NCBI RefSeq assembly: GCF_014200175.1
Contig: NZ_JACHBD010000019.1
Coordinates: 1 to 64,000 of the forward strand
Source: Rhizobium lentis
GTDB taxonomy: Bacteria; Pseudomonadota; Alphaproteobacteria; Rhizobiales; Rhizobiaceae
DNA length: 64,000 bases
Direction: 5' to 3'
Each line of letters starts with the position of its first letter. Within the stretch, counting starts at the first letter, position 1. The notes below the pieces were generated by a model. The model was given only the letters and a program-made list of their open reading frames with translations, did not search any database and was not told where the DNA came from. A program made the translations under genes and the position numbers. Positions 25,590-33,994 of the stretch are shown here, one piece after another.

Positions 25590-26468
25590 ATGTCCAGCCG
25601 CCTTCCGCCACTCAACCCGCTACGCGCCTTTGAGGCCACTGCCCGTCATGGATCGGTTTCCGCCGCGAGCCGCGAGCTGAATGTCACCCACGGCGCTATC
25701 AGCCATCAGATACGCACATTGGAGGAATCTCTCGGCGTGCGCCTGTTCGAGCGCGGCGGCAAATGGCTGAAGCTGACAAGCCAGGGCGCATTGTTGATGC
25801 CGGTCGTCTCCAACGCGTTTTCGGAGATCGCAGCAGCGAAAGCCGCGATGACCCGGCCAGCGACCGGCGGCACGCTACGGGTGACCTGCGTTGCGGCAGT
25901 GCTATCGCTCTGGCTGATGCCGCGGCTGCAGGAGTTCACCGATCAATATCCCGACATCCAGCTTGACCTGCGCGCCTCGAATGACCCGAACAATCTGAGC
26001 TCCCCGGATGTCGACCTGTGCATTCTCTACGGCAGCGGCAATTGGCCCAATTATTGGTCGCGCCTGTGGAGCCGGATGGAGCTCTTCCCTGTCGTCAGCC
26101 CGGCACTCATGAACAGGCGGCCGCTGCGTTCCCTGCGCGATCTGCGCGACCACATGCTCCTGAACGCCGATCGCGGCAATGAATGGAACACCTGGCTTGC
26201 GGCCGCCGGCGTTGCGATGCCGGCGCGCCAGCACATGATGAGCGACGCGCGCCTGTCGATCGAGGCGGCCATGCACGGCCATGGCGTGGCGCTCGGCGAC
26301 AATATCACCACCGCGCACATGATCGCACGGGGCGAGCTGATCGCGCCATTCGACCTTACGGTTCCGGCCAACGACGCGGTCTATGTGGCCTGCCGAACCG
26401 AGGCTCATGCAACGCCGATCGTCCGTGTCTTCATCGACTGGTTCTATGCTTCGCTCGTCCATAACTGA
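25590..26468 (+). CDS. LysR family transcriptional regulator (GcvA-like)
   Basis: About 292-aa LysR regulator of the GcvA group: MSSRLPPLNPLRAFEATARH opens the helix-turn-helix, followed by THGAISHQIRTLEESLGVRLFERGG, and the effector domain starts near 90. It is divergent from the ureohydrolase/ABC operon by 174 bp, so it probably controls that operon. The palindrome ATCAATTGAT at 25538-25547 in the shared promoter region is a candidate contact site. An upstream ATG at 25554 would add 12 residues; the chosen start matches family N-termini. Confidence 0.88.
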   Translation: MSSRLPPLNPLRAFEATARHGSVSAASRELNVTHGAISHQIRTLEESLGVRLFERGGKWLKLTSQGALLMPVVSNAFSEIAAAKAAMTRPATGGTLRVTCVAAVLSLWLMPRLQEFTDQYPDIQLDLRASNDPNNLSSPDVDLCILYGSGNWPNYWSRLWSRMELFPVVSPALMNRRPLRSLRDLRDHMLLNADRGNEWNTWLAAAGVAMPARQHMMSDARLSIEAAMHGHGVALGDNITTAHMIARGELIAPFDLTVPANDAVYVACRTEAHATPIVRVFIDWFYASLVHN

Positions 26469-26634
26469 GGGCTGGTTAATTGATCGGGCGCCAACCATGA
26501 CATTGCACACCTCTCGCAACCAGCGGGTCTGGCCACCGCTGGCCCGTAATGTCAAATGCCTGTTACCCCTCGCCGCCTATGTTGCGGCGGAAGCGGCAGG
26601 CTTTATAGTCGGACACAAATCTCGGAGATGACAC

Positions 26635-28164
26635 ATGAACGCTGCCCCCACCCCGCCGGTCACCCTTGTCATCTTCGGCGCCACGGGCGATCTGACGCGC
26701 CGCCTCCTGGTGCCGGCGATCATCAACCTGACGCGCCAGCGCCTCGTTGGTGAGGATCTCAGTATTCTCGGTATCGGCATCGAGCCGGGCGACGATGAAT
26801 TCCTGCGCGGGCGGCTCGACGCATTCCTCAACCACCTCAACGGCGATGAGCAGTCGGTCAAGGACGAAGCCTGGGAGAGCCTGCGCCCGCGCATAAGCTA
26901 CACATCGGGTGATTTCACCAAGGACGAAATTTTCCTCGAGATCGGCAAGCGTCTGGGGCCGGATGCCAATGCCGCCTTCTATCTTGCCGTGCCGCCGTCC
27001 TTCTTCGGTTCGATCGTCGAGAAGCTCGCCGCCCATGGCCTGACCGACGAGAAGGATGGCACTTTCCGCCGTGTCGCCATCGAGAAGCCGTTCGGCACCG
27101 ACCTTGCCTCGGCACGGGCGCTGAATGCCCAGATCCTCGCCCAGATCGAGGAAAGCCAAGTTTACCGGCTCGACCATTTCCTCGGCAAGGAGACGGTGCA
27201 GAACCTGATGACGGCGCGTTTTGCCAATATGATAATCGAGTCACTGTGGAACAGCCGCTATATCGATCATGTGCAGATCACCGCCGCCGAGATCGTCGAT
27301 GTCGGCAGCCGCGGCAAATTCTACGATGCCACAGGGGCGCTGCGCGACATGGTGCCGAACCATCTCTTCCAGCTGCTGGCGATGATCGCCATGGAGCCGC
27401 CGAACAGCTTCGACGCCGAAGCGATCCGCAACGAGAAAAGCAAGGTGCTGAAGGCGCTGCGCATCTATACGCCAGAGGAGGCAAAAACGCATGGCGTGCG
27501 CGGCGCCTATACGGCCGGCCGGCTCAACGGCGTCGAGCTTCCTGCCTATCGCGACACCAATGACGTCTCGCCGGACAGCCGGACCGAGACTTATGTGGCG
27601 CTGAAGCTCTATGCCGATACCTGGCGCTGGGCGGGCGTACCCTTCTATCTGAGAACCGGCAAGGCGCTCACGGCGCGCGACACCGAGATCGTCATCACCT
27701 TCCAGCCGGTGCCCTTCGCGCAGTTCCGCGAGACCGAGGTCAATCGCCGCCTGCCGCCGAACCGGCTAGTGATCCAGGTTCAGCCGGATGAGGGCATGAG
27801 CATGGAGATCTCGATCAAGTCGCCGGGGCTTTCGGTTGATACCACGCCGGTTTCCCTCGACTTCCGCTATGCCGACAAGTTCGATATCGGCAAGACCACA
27901 GGCTATGAATCGCTGCTCTACGACCTCTTCATCGGTGACCAGACGCTCTTCCAGCGCGCCGACGGCATCGAGGCCGGCTGGGCGGCGGTGCAGCCCTTCC
28001 TGGACATCTGGGCTGGGGAGACGAGCACGCCCGAAGCTTACGCGCCGGGCAGCATGGGACCGGCCTGCGCCGATGCGCTCATCGAGCGCGACGGGCGCAA
28101 GTGGCACGAACTCGGCGTCGTCCTGCACCAGGATGGCAAGAACGGCAAAGAGAGCCTTGCCTGA
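26635..28164 (+). CDS. zwf: Glucose-6-phosphate dehydrogenase
   Basis: 509-aa enzyme oxidising glucose 6-phosphate to 6-phosphogluconolactone with NADP(+), feeding the Entner-Doudoroff and pentose phosphate routes. The dinucleotide motif GATGDLTRR is at 15-23, EKPFG near 146, the substrate motif YRLDHFLGKE near 177 and RWAGVPFYLRTGKAL near 325. It is slightly longer than the usual 490 residues. It stands alone, without the pgl and edd genes that accompany the main zwf in rhizobia, so it may be a second paralogue (inference). GGAGATGAC precedes the start. Confidence 0.93.
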   Translation: MNAAPTPPVTLVIFGATGDLTRRLLVPAIINLTRQRLVGEDLSILGIGIEPGDDEFLRGRLDAFLNHLNGDEQSVKDEAWESLRPRISYTSGDFTKDEIFLEIGKRLGPDANAAFYLAVPPSFFGSIVEKLAAHGLTDEKDGTFRRVAIEKPFGTDLASARALNAQILAQIEESQVYRLDHFLGKETVQNLMTARFANMIIESLWNSRYIDHVQITAAEIVDVGSRGKFYDATGALRDMVPNHLFQLLAMIAMEPPNSFDAEAIRNEKSKVLKALRIYTPEEAKTHGVRGAYTAGRLNGVELPAYRDTNDVSPDSRTETYVALKLYADTWRWAGVPFYLRTGKALTARDTEIVITFQPVPFAQFRETEVNRRLPPNRLVIQVQPDEGMSMEISIKSPGLSVDTTPVSLDFRYADKFDIGKTTGYESLLYDLFIGDQTLFQRADGIEAGWAAVQPFLDIWAGETSTPEAYAPGSMGPACADALIERDGRKWHELGVVLHQDGKNGKESLA

Positions 28165-28482
28165 TTACTGACCTTCGCGGCATGCGGGGTTGACGGAAGC
28201 GCCGCTATTGCCGCCCTGCGTAGCAAGCGCGCCGCGGGCCTTGCGCGGCGGACAGCGCGCCCAGTCGACGCGGCCGCTCGGGGCGCCGTTGCCGACGCTG
28301 CCGGTTTCGATCGAGTCGAGCGGGATGACCAGCCCGGTTTGCGGCTCGGCGCCCGGCGCCGTGCCGAGCGGCGGCGTGCCGTCGATCCGGCCGCTGGCAT
28401 CCATGCCCATGTTCGACTGGGCGAGGACCGGCGTGGAGAGGCTGAGGAGAGCAATCGACGTTGCTTCAATAAACCTGCGCAT
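28165..28482 (-). CDS. Small secreted protein, unknown function
   Basis: 105-aa protein with a clear signal peptide (IEATSIALLSLSTPVLAQ, cleavage near 22). The mature region is low in complexity and rich in Gly, Pro, Ala and Ser, with two cysteines (near 77 and 101). AAGGA precedes the start. Its stop codon abuts the zwf stop codon with no gap (tail to tail). No domain recognised. Confidence 0.65.
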   Translation of the reverse strand: MRRFIEATSIALLSLSTPVLAQSNMGMDASGRIDGTPPLGTAPGAEPQTGLVIPLDSIETGSVGNGAPSGRVDWARCPPRKARGALATQGGNSGASVNPACREGQ

Positions 28483-28600
28483 GATGCTGTTCCTTCTGAT
28501 GTCGGCGATGTGGCAGAAACAGCAAATCTACTCCCTTGTTCCCTATGGAGCGAGTAAGGACGATCAAAGTTTGGCGAGCAGATCAAAACGTCCTTCGGGC

Positions 28601-29056
28601 TCAATCAAGCCAGGGTGACAGCACCGTCTCGAGGCCCGTCGGATAGAGATCAAGGCCGGAGTCACGCAGCATATCGCGGCCGAACCAGCGTGCCGTCGCC
28701 GCCGTCTCGTCCAGCTCGGAATAGCGGATTTCGTCACGATCGTAGAGGGTTTTATCGGCCAGCTCGATATCGGCGGCGAAGATGAATTCGTGGCCGATTG
28801 CGCCATGGTGTTCGAAGATATTTTCGAGAAGAATCCAGGGTCCGACGATGCGGATTGCCGTCCCGAGCTCCTCCCGGAATTCGCGTTGCAGCGCCTGCTC
28901 GCGTGTCTCGCCGAATTCGATCGAGCCGCCGAGCGGCCGAACACCCTTGATGCGGCCGCCGTCATCCTCCACTTCCGCGGCGAGCAGCCGATCTTCCCTC
29001 CAGGCAAGGCCGATCACTTTCACCCTGATCTGCTGCGGCGGGCGCCAGACGGTCAT
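28601..29056 (-). CDS. Nudix hydrolase
   Basis: 151-aa Nudix protein. The Nudix box runs from G43 to about G65, with the pattern GGSIEFGETREQA followed by REFREELG; the metal-binding glutamates are kept. Flanking sequence (IRVKVIGLAWREDRLLAAEV, WILLENIFEHHGAIGHE) is like that of ADP-ribose/nucleotide-sugar pyrophosphatase relatives, but the substrate is open. The start has GAAGGAGAG upstream. Confidence 0.9.
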   Translation of the reverse strand: MTVWRPPQQIRVKVIGLAWREDRLLAAEVEDDGGRIKGVRPLGGSIEFGETREQALQREFREELGTAIRIVGPWILLENIFEHHGAIGHEFIFAADIELADKTLYDRDEIRYSELDETAATARWFGRDMLRDSGLDLYPTGLETVLSPWLD

Positions 29057-29080
29057 GCAGCTCTCCTTCGGGGCGCTGAC

Positions 29081-29115
29081 AAATAGAAAAGCCTCGCAGC
29101 GAATACCGCGAGGCT
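29081..29115 (-). terminator. Rho-independent terminator
   Basis: On the minus strand an eight-pair stem (AGCCTCGC with GCGAGGCT, ten-base loop) is followed by TTTTCTATTTG. It lies just after the stop of the 130-aa gene at 29134-29526 and before the Nudix gene start, so it ends that transcript. Confidence 0.8.
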
Positions 29116-29133
29116 CCTCTGTTCCGCCAACGT

Positions 29134-29526
29134 TTAAACGAACTGGCTGAGCCCCGGAACCGAGGCGACGACCTCGTCGACGACCTCTTCGCCGGCATAT
29201 TGCTTGGCGATGGCGATGGTTTCCTTGGCGAGCGAAGTGATCTCGCCCATGCCGAGGCCCTCGCCCATCAGCTGCTGGCCGAGGCCCATGATGCCGCCAC
29301 CGCCGAGAGAGCTCATCAGCCCGCCAAGCAGGCCGCCACCGCCGGCACCGGCGCCGTTGAACTGGGCGACGAGATCAGCGCCGCCGGGGATCGCCTCGAT
29401 CATCCGCGCGACTGGGCCGTCTGCCGCCTCGCGCTGCAGGAAGCCGAGCATCATGCCGAGCGCCTTTTCGGCCAGATCCGGCGCAATACCCACGCGATCG
29501 GCGATCTGGGTTACAATTTCATTCAT
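29134..29526 (-). CDS. Conserved small protein with glycine-rich centre (DUF2267/DUF2780-like)
   Basis: 130-aa protein. An N-terminal helical part (MNEIVTQIADRVGIAPDLAE, then LGMMLGFLQREA) and a C-terminal helical part (ITSLAKETIAIAKQYAGEE) flank a Gly/Leu/Met-rich linker (about 55-90). The helical portions recall small DUF2267/DUF2780 proteins often induced by stress; the match is by eye. AAAGGAGG precedes the start and a terminator follows. No signal peptide. Confidence 0.75.
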   Translation of the reverse strand: MNEIVTQIADRVGIAPDLAEKALGMMLGFLQREAADGPVARMIEAIPGGADLVAQFNGAGAGGGGLLGGLMSSLGGGGIMGLGQQLMGEGLGMGEITSLAKETIAIAKQYAGEEVVDEVVASVPGLSQFV

Positions 29527-29733
29527 GTCAGCCTCCTTTTGACGTTAACGTCAACGTTATTCGAAGTTCGATCGCAACTCAAGCTGCGCTTTCAAACGGC
29601 GGTTTTGCTTTCCATGCAAACAGTTGTCCGCATGCTTCCGCCTGCTTATAACAGTGAAACGATGGTTCGATGAAGGCGGCGCAAGCCCGAGCCTTCTCAA
29701 CAAATGGCGCGGGCGCCGAAGGGAGAGTTGCGG

Positions 29734-31290
29734 ATGATCGAGGACGGCAAGATTTTCATCGGCGCGAGCCGCAATCCCGACGATAGCATCAACAAGCCGG
29801 AATATCTCGACCTGAAATTCGGCAATCGCCACGGCCTCGTCACCGGCGCCACCGGCACCGGCAAGACGGTGACGCTGCAAGTGCTGGCGGAAGGCTTTTC
29901 GCGGGCCGGCGTGCCGGTGTTTGCGGCCGACATCAAGGGCGATCTTTCCGGCATCGCCGCCAAGGGCGAACCCAAGGACTTCCTCACGAAACGGGCCGAG
30001 CAGATCGGCTTTGCCGACTATGAATTCGACCTGTTTCCGGTGATCTTCTGGGATCTGTTCGGCCAGAAGGGCCACAGGGTACGCACCACCGTCGCCGAGA
30101 TGGGGCCGCTGCTGCTCTCCCGACTGATGGATGCCTCCGAACCGCAGGAAGGCGTCATCAACATCGCCTTCAAGATCGCCGACCAGGCCGGGCTGCCGCT
30201 GCTCGACCTTAAGGATTTCACCTCGCTGCTCAACTATATGGGCGAGAACGCCACTGCGCTTTCTACCCAGTACGGGTTGATCTCCAAGGCCTCGGTCGGC
30301 TCGATCCAGCGGGCGCTGCTCGTTCTCGAACAGCAGGGTGCGGAGCATTTCTTCGGCGAGCCGGCGTTGAAGATCACGGACATCATGCGCACCAGCAATA
30401 ACGGCTATGGCCAGATCTCGGTGCTTGCCGCCGACAAGCTGATGATGAACCCGCGCCTTTACGCCACCTTCCTGCTCTGGCTGCTGTCGGAGCTGTTCGA
30501 GGAACTGCCGGAGGTCGGCGATCCCGACAAGCCGAAGCTGGTCTTCTTCTTCGACGAAGCGCATCTGCTCTTCAACGATGCACCGAAGGTCTTGGTCGAG
30601 CGCGTCGAGCAGGTGGTGCGGCTGATCCGCTCCAAGGGTGTCGGCGTCTATTTCGTGACGCAGAACCCGCTCGACGTGCCGGAAACGGTGCTCGCCCAGC
30701 TCGGCAACCGCGCCCAGCATGCGTTGCGCGCCTATTCGCCGCGCGAGCAAAAGGCGGTGAAGACGGCCGCCGAGACCTTCCGCCCGAACCCTGCCTTCGA
30801 CTGCGCCACCGTCATCACCAATCTCGGTACCGGCGAGGCGCTGGTCTCGACGCTGGAAGCCAAGGGCGCGCCATCGATCGTCGAGCGCACGCTGATCCGG
30901 CCGCCGTCCGGCCGCGTGGGCCCGCTGACCGACAGCGAACGCCAGCAGGTCATGGACAGGAGCCCGGTTCTCGGGATCTATGACGAAGACGTCGACCGTG
31001 AATCCGCCTTCGAAATGCTTGCGGCGCGCGCTAAAAAGGCGGCGGAAGCCGAGGCCGCCAAGCGCGCGCAGGAAGAAGCGGCAGAGCAGCCAGGCACGAC
31101 CTCCGGCTGGAACCTGCCGGGTTTCGGCGGCGATGACGACAACCGCCAGGGCCACGGGCAGTCGCGCGGCCGATCGGGCTACCAGCGGGAAACGGTGGTC
31201 GAAGCGGCGATGAAGAGCGTCGCGCGAACGGTCGCTACCCAGGTCGGTCGGGCATTGGTGCGCGGGATATTGGGGAGCTTGAAGCGGTAG
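29734..31290 (+). CDS. HerA-like/YjgR-type P-loop ATPase (DUF853)
   Basis: About 518-aa ATPase of the HerA/FtsK-like superfamily, similar to the YjgR family. Walker A GATGTGKT is at 38-45, the Walker B line LVFFFDEAHLLF near 269, and the sensor-like FVTQNPLDVPETVLAQLGNR near 310. The C-terminal tail is charged, rich in Ala/Glu/Lys then Gly/Arg, and may be flexible. YjgR proteins are presumed DNA-related pumps but their role is not settled. The ATG at 29734 follows GGGAGAG; an earlier in-frame ATG at 29704 has no clear ribosome site. Confidence 0.85.
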   Translation: MIEDGKIFIGASRNPDDSINKPEYLDLKFGNRHGLVTGATGTGKTVTLQVLAEGFSRAGVPVFAADIKGDLSGIAAKGEPKDFLTKRAEQIGFADYEFDLFPVIFWDLFGQKGHRVRTTVAEMGPLLLSRLMDASEPQEGVINIAFKIADQAGLPLLDLKDFTSLLNYMGENATALSTQYGLISKASVGSIQRALLVLEQQGAEHFFGEPALKITDIMRTSNNGYGQISVLAADKLMMNPRLYATFLLWLLSELFEELPEVGDPDKPKLVFFFDEAHLLFNDAPKVLVERVEQVVRLIRSKGVGVYFVTQNPLDVPETVLAQLGNRAQHALRAYSPREQKAVKTAAETFRPNPAFDCATVITNLGTGEALVSTLEAKGAPSIVERTLIRPPSGRVGPLTDSERQQVMDRSPVLGIYDEDVDRESAFEMLAARAKKAAEAEAAKRAQEEAAEQPGTTSGWNLPGFGGDDDNRQGHGQSRGRSGYQRETVVEAAMKSVARTVATQVGRALVRGILGSLKR

Positions 31291-31300
31291 AGTCCGCGCC

Positions 31301-31440
31301 GAGCCCCATCCGACCTTCGGGCCACTTCTCCCCGAGGGGAGAAGGGGACGTGCCGCGACCTCCTCTCTGTGCTTCGAAAGACGGGTGAGACGCGAGGTTC
31401 ACCCGCGTCGATGCCGGAAGGCTGATGAGGGGGCGCCGAA
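31301..31440. repeat. RIME-like repeat in gap 31291-31629
   Basis: The segment carries CCCATCCGACCTTCGGGCC, a stem CTTCTCCCCGAGGGGAGAAG and, later, GCTGATGAGGGGGCGCC, the same parts as the copies near 15.9, 36.9 and 63.6 kb. The rest of the gap up to the ABC-F start holds the leader region described separately. Confidence 0.65.
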
Positions 31441-31571
31441 TTCCCATTCCTTTGCCCCGGTATAAGGCTGGCACGATCGCGACCACCCTGAATACCTGCC
31501 CTGCCTTGAACCTTGGGCCTTTCTTCCCTAAATTCCCCGCCATCGACCATTTCAACAGGATGTGTGCCGCA

Positions 31572-31625
31572 ATGGATTTCAACTCGATCGCAATGCCAAT
31601 TCGCCTTGCCAACGGGGAAATCCAT
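31572..31625 (+). promoter_or_regulatory. Hairpin covering the ribosome site of the first ABC-F gene
   Basis: ATGGATTTC (31572-31580) and GAAATCCAT (31617-31625) are perfect 9-bp inverted copies ending five bases before the ABC-F start at 31630. The right arm includes part of GGGGAAA, the only plausible ribosome site. A small ORF (from ATG 31560 or 31572 to the stop at 31676) runs through the hairpin and overlaps the ABC-F start in another frame. This could be translational control, but only the pairing is directly seen. Confidence 0.4.
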
Positions 31626-31629
31626 AACC

Positions 31630-33225
31630 ATGCCTGCATCCATCACTCTCTCGCAAATTTCCTGGGCCACGCCTGAGGGGCGGCCGCTTTTCTCCGATCT
31701 CGATTTAAGTTTCGGCAGAGACCGCAGCGGTCTCGTCGGGCGCAACGGCGTCGGCAAGACGACGCTGCTGAAGCTTGTCACCGGCGATATCAGGCCGCTT
31801 TCCGGATCGATATCAATCAATGGCAGCCTCGGGGTGCTGCGCCAGAGCGTTCAGGTCGCGGCTGACGAAACCATCGCCGATCTCTTCGGCGTGGCCGCCG
31901 CGCTCAAGCTTCTGCGTCGTGCCGAAGCCGGCGAGGCAACGGCCGACGAGCTTGCCTCGGCGGACTGGTCGCTGGAGGCCCGCATCGCCGCCGCGCTCAA
32001 CCGAACCGGACTCGACGCGGAGCCGCAAACGCTGCTTGCCGCACTCTCCGGCGGGCAGCGTACACGGGCCGCGCTTGCCGCGCTCATCTTCAGCGAGCCG
32101 GATTTCCTGCTGCTCGACGAACCCACAAACAATCTCGACCGAAAGGGCCGCGAGGCCGTCATCGCGTTGATTTCAGGCTGGCGTGCCGGCGCCGTCATCG
32201 TCAGCCATGACCGGGAATTGCTTGAAAGCGTCGATCAGATCGTTGAACTGACCTCGCTCGGCGCGACGCGTTACGGCGGCAACTGGAGCCATTATCGCGA
32301 GCGCAAGGCGCTGGAGCTTACGGCAGCCGAACATGACCTCGCCGATGCCGAAAAGCGCATGGCCGAGGTCGCAAGGAAGACGCAGGCGACGGTGGAACGC
32401 CAGGCGCACCGGGACAGCGCCGGGCGGAAGAAGGCGGCCAAGGGCGGCATCCCCCGCATCCTGCTCGGCGGCATGAAGGAGCGGAGCGAGACGACCGGCG
32501 GCGACAATGCCCGGCTGGCCGAACGCCGGCGCACTGAGGCGCTGGAGGAAGCAAAAGCGGCGCGCGAGAAGATCGAGATCCTGCAGCCGCTATCGATGAG
32601 CCTGCCGCCGACGGGGCTGCCCGCCAGCAAGGTCGTGCTGAAGATGGAGGCCGTGACGGCGGGCTATCGGCCGGGAGATGCCGTCATCCGCGATCTCTCC
32701 TTCGATGTGACGGGGCCGGAACGGATCGCCCTCACCGGCCGCAACGGTTCAGGCAAGACGACGCTGCTGGCGCTTGTAACCGGTGCGTTGAAACCCTGGG
32801 CCGGCACGGTCGCCGTGATGACCGGCTTTGCAATGCTCGATCAGAAGGTCAGCCTTCTCGATCCGTCGGCCTCGATCCGCGATAATTTTCGCCGGATCAA
32901 TCCGCTTTCCGATGAAAACACCTGCCGCGCCGCGCTTGCCCGCTTCATGTTCCGGGCCGATGCGGCGCTGCAGACGGTCTCGACGCTGAGCGGCGGGCAA
33001 TTGCTGCGCGCCGGCCTTGCCTGCACGCTCGGCGCCACGCCGCCGCCGCTCCTGATCCTCGACGAGCCGACCAACCATCTCGACATCGACTCGATATCGG
33101 CGGTCGAGGCTGGTCTCAGCGCCTATGACGGGGCTCTGCTGGTCGTCAGCCATGACGAAAGGTTTCTTGAGAGCATCGGGATAGAGCGGCGGCTGGAACT
33201 GGCTGGCGGTGATGCAGTGAGTTAG
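31630..33225 (+). CDS. ABC-F family ATPase (ribosome-associated, antibiotic-resistance-like)
   Basis: 531-aa protein with two ABC domains and no membrane segments. The first has GRNGVGKTT near 38, LSGGQRTRAAL and FLLLDEPTNNLD. The second has GRNGSGKTT, LSGGQLLRAGL and LLILDEPTNHLDID. A basic, helical linker (about 220-330) joins them. ABC-F proteins act on the ribosome, either as translation factors or by displacing antibiotics. The start at 31630 fits the family N-terminus (MPASITLSQISWATPEGRPL). Its last ~180 bases are duplicated, diverged, at 34660-34836. Confidence 0.9.
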   Translation: MPASITLSQISWATPEGRPLFSDLDLSFGRDRSGLVGRNGVGKTTLLKLVTGDIRPLSGSISINGSLGVLRQSVQVAADETIADLFGVAAALKLLRRAEAGEATADELASADWSLEARIAAALNRTGLDAEPQTLLAALSGGQRTRAALAALIFSEPDFLLLDEPTNNLDRKGREAVIALISGWRAGAVIVSHDRELLESVDQIVELTSLGATRYGGNWSHYRERKALELTAAEHDLADAEKRMAEVARKTQATVERQAHRDSAGRKKAAKGGIPRILLGGMKERSETTGGDNARLAERRRTEALEEAKAAREKIEILQPLSMSLPPTGLPASKVVLKMEAVTAGYRPGDAVIRDLSFDVTGPERIALTGRNGSGKTTLLALVTGALKPWAGTVAVMTGFAMLDQKVSLLDPSASIRDNFRRINPLSDENTCRAALARFMFRADAALQTVSTLSGGQLLRAGLACTLGATPPPLLILDEPTNHLDIDSISAVEAGLSAYDGALLVVSHDERFLESIGIERRLELAGGDAVS

Positions 33226-33242
33226 GTGGCACCCTCAAACCT

Positions 33243-33376
33243 CCCTCATCCTGAGGCGCGTAGGCCAAAGGCCGGAGCCTCGAAGGACACGCTCCAATGC
33301 TGCTCTTTGCAGCCATCGGCGTCAGCGCACCCGCCTCGTCCTTCGAGGCCCCTGCGGGGCACCTCAGGATGAGGCT
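33243..33376. repeat. Palindromic repeat, copy 1 (CCTCATCCTGAGG family)
   Basis: The ends CCCTCATCCTGAGGCGCG and GCACCTCAGGATGAGG are inverted copies, and inside them GCCTCGAAGGA faces TCCTTCGAGGC. A second, about 90% similar copy lies at 34921-35052 and a half copy at 33433-33480. Such elements are common between genes in rhizobia and relatives. Confidence 0.8.
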
Positions 33377-33432
33377 CTCGTGGGACGGCGCATCTGTCAC
33401 GCCCGCAGTTATGAGCGCGGCATCCGCCAACG

Positions 33433-33480
33433 TCCCTCATGCTGAGGTGCGAAGCCCAAAGGGCGTAGCCTCGAAGCACT
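33433..33480. repeat. Half copy of the CCTCATCCTGAGG repeat
   Basis: CCCTCATGCTGAGGTGCGAA followed by GGGCGTAGCCTCGAAG matches the left half of the repeat at 33243-33376, without the right arm. Confidence 0.6.
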
Positions 33481-33504
33481 CTGCAACACTGCTTTCTTGC
33501 ATCC

Positions 33505-33729
33505 TCAATGGACGGTAGTGGCAATCAGTGAACGGTGGCGGTTTTCCCGTTCTGCCTCGATCAGTTCGAGGCGGTATTGACGCAGATCGACCACGGTCGC
33601 GGCAATGCTGGCGACATCTTCCGGGCTGAAGCGGGCCGCGAGCGCGGCGGCAACCTCCCCACCGTCAATGACGATATCGATGGAAGGCCGCCTCGTTGGC
33701 AGGGACATGATACGTGATGTTCCATGCAA
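33505..33729 (-). CDS. Small hypothetical protein
   Basis: 74 aa from the ATG at 33729 or 67 aa from the ATG at 33708. It is mostly helical with an acidic/hydrophobic middle (IDIVIDGGEVAAALAARFSP) and a charged C-terminus (DLRQYRLELIEAERENRHRS). Codon use is like that of the chromosome, but neither start has a strong ribosome site. No function is recognisable. It lies in the segment between the ABC-F gene and its duplicated tail. Confidence 0.45.
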   Translation of the reverse strand: MHGTSRIMSLPTRRPSIDIVIDGGEVAAALAARFSPEDVASIAATVVDLRQYRLELIEAERENRHRSLIATTVH

Positions 33730-33994
33730 GCTTCAGCGCCCCGACAGCGGAAACCCCGTCACCACTTACTTCCGCCAGATCGGCCAGCCTTCGCAGATCA
33801 GCGATGATGCTCCGACGGCTGCCCCAAGGCATTTTTGCCTTTCGGGCCTGCCATCAAGTCTTCGCTCAATCTCGATTGCTCCACTAGCCCGTTTCGCCAT
33901 GAAAAGGCTTCATCTCGCTAGTTCGAAAGCGATGCCATACTTGCAATACATAACGCATTCAACCTATGAAAGCGGCGGCTTAAAGGAGAAGGGC

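Noticed and set aside
29557..31155. 532-codon minus-strand frame opposite the HerA-like ATPase
   Set aside because: Shadow of the ATPase gene, whose Walker motifs are on the plus strand.
33755..33800. A TTACTTCCG stretch encoding TYFR, as in the ABC-F leader peptide, suggesting a second leader
   Set aside because: Only nine bases are shared, no ATG with ribosome site is in frame close by, and no ABC-F start follows.
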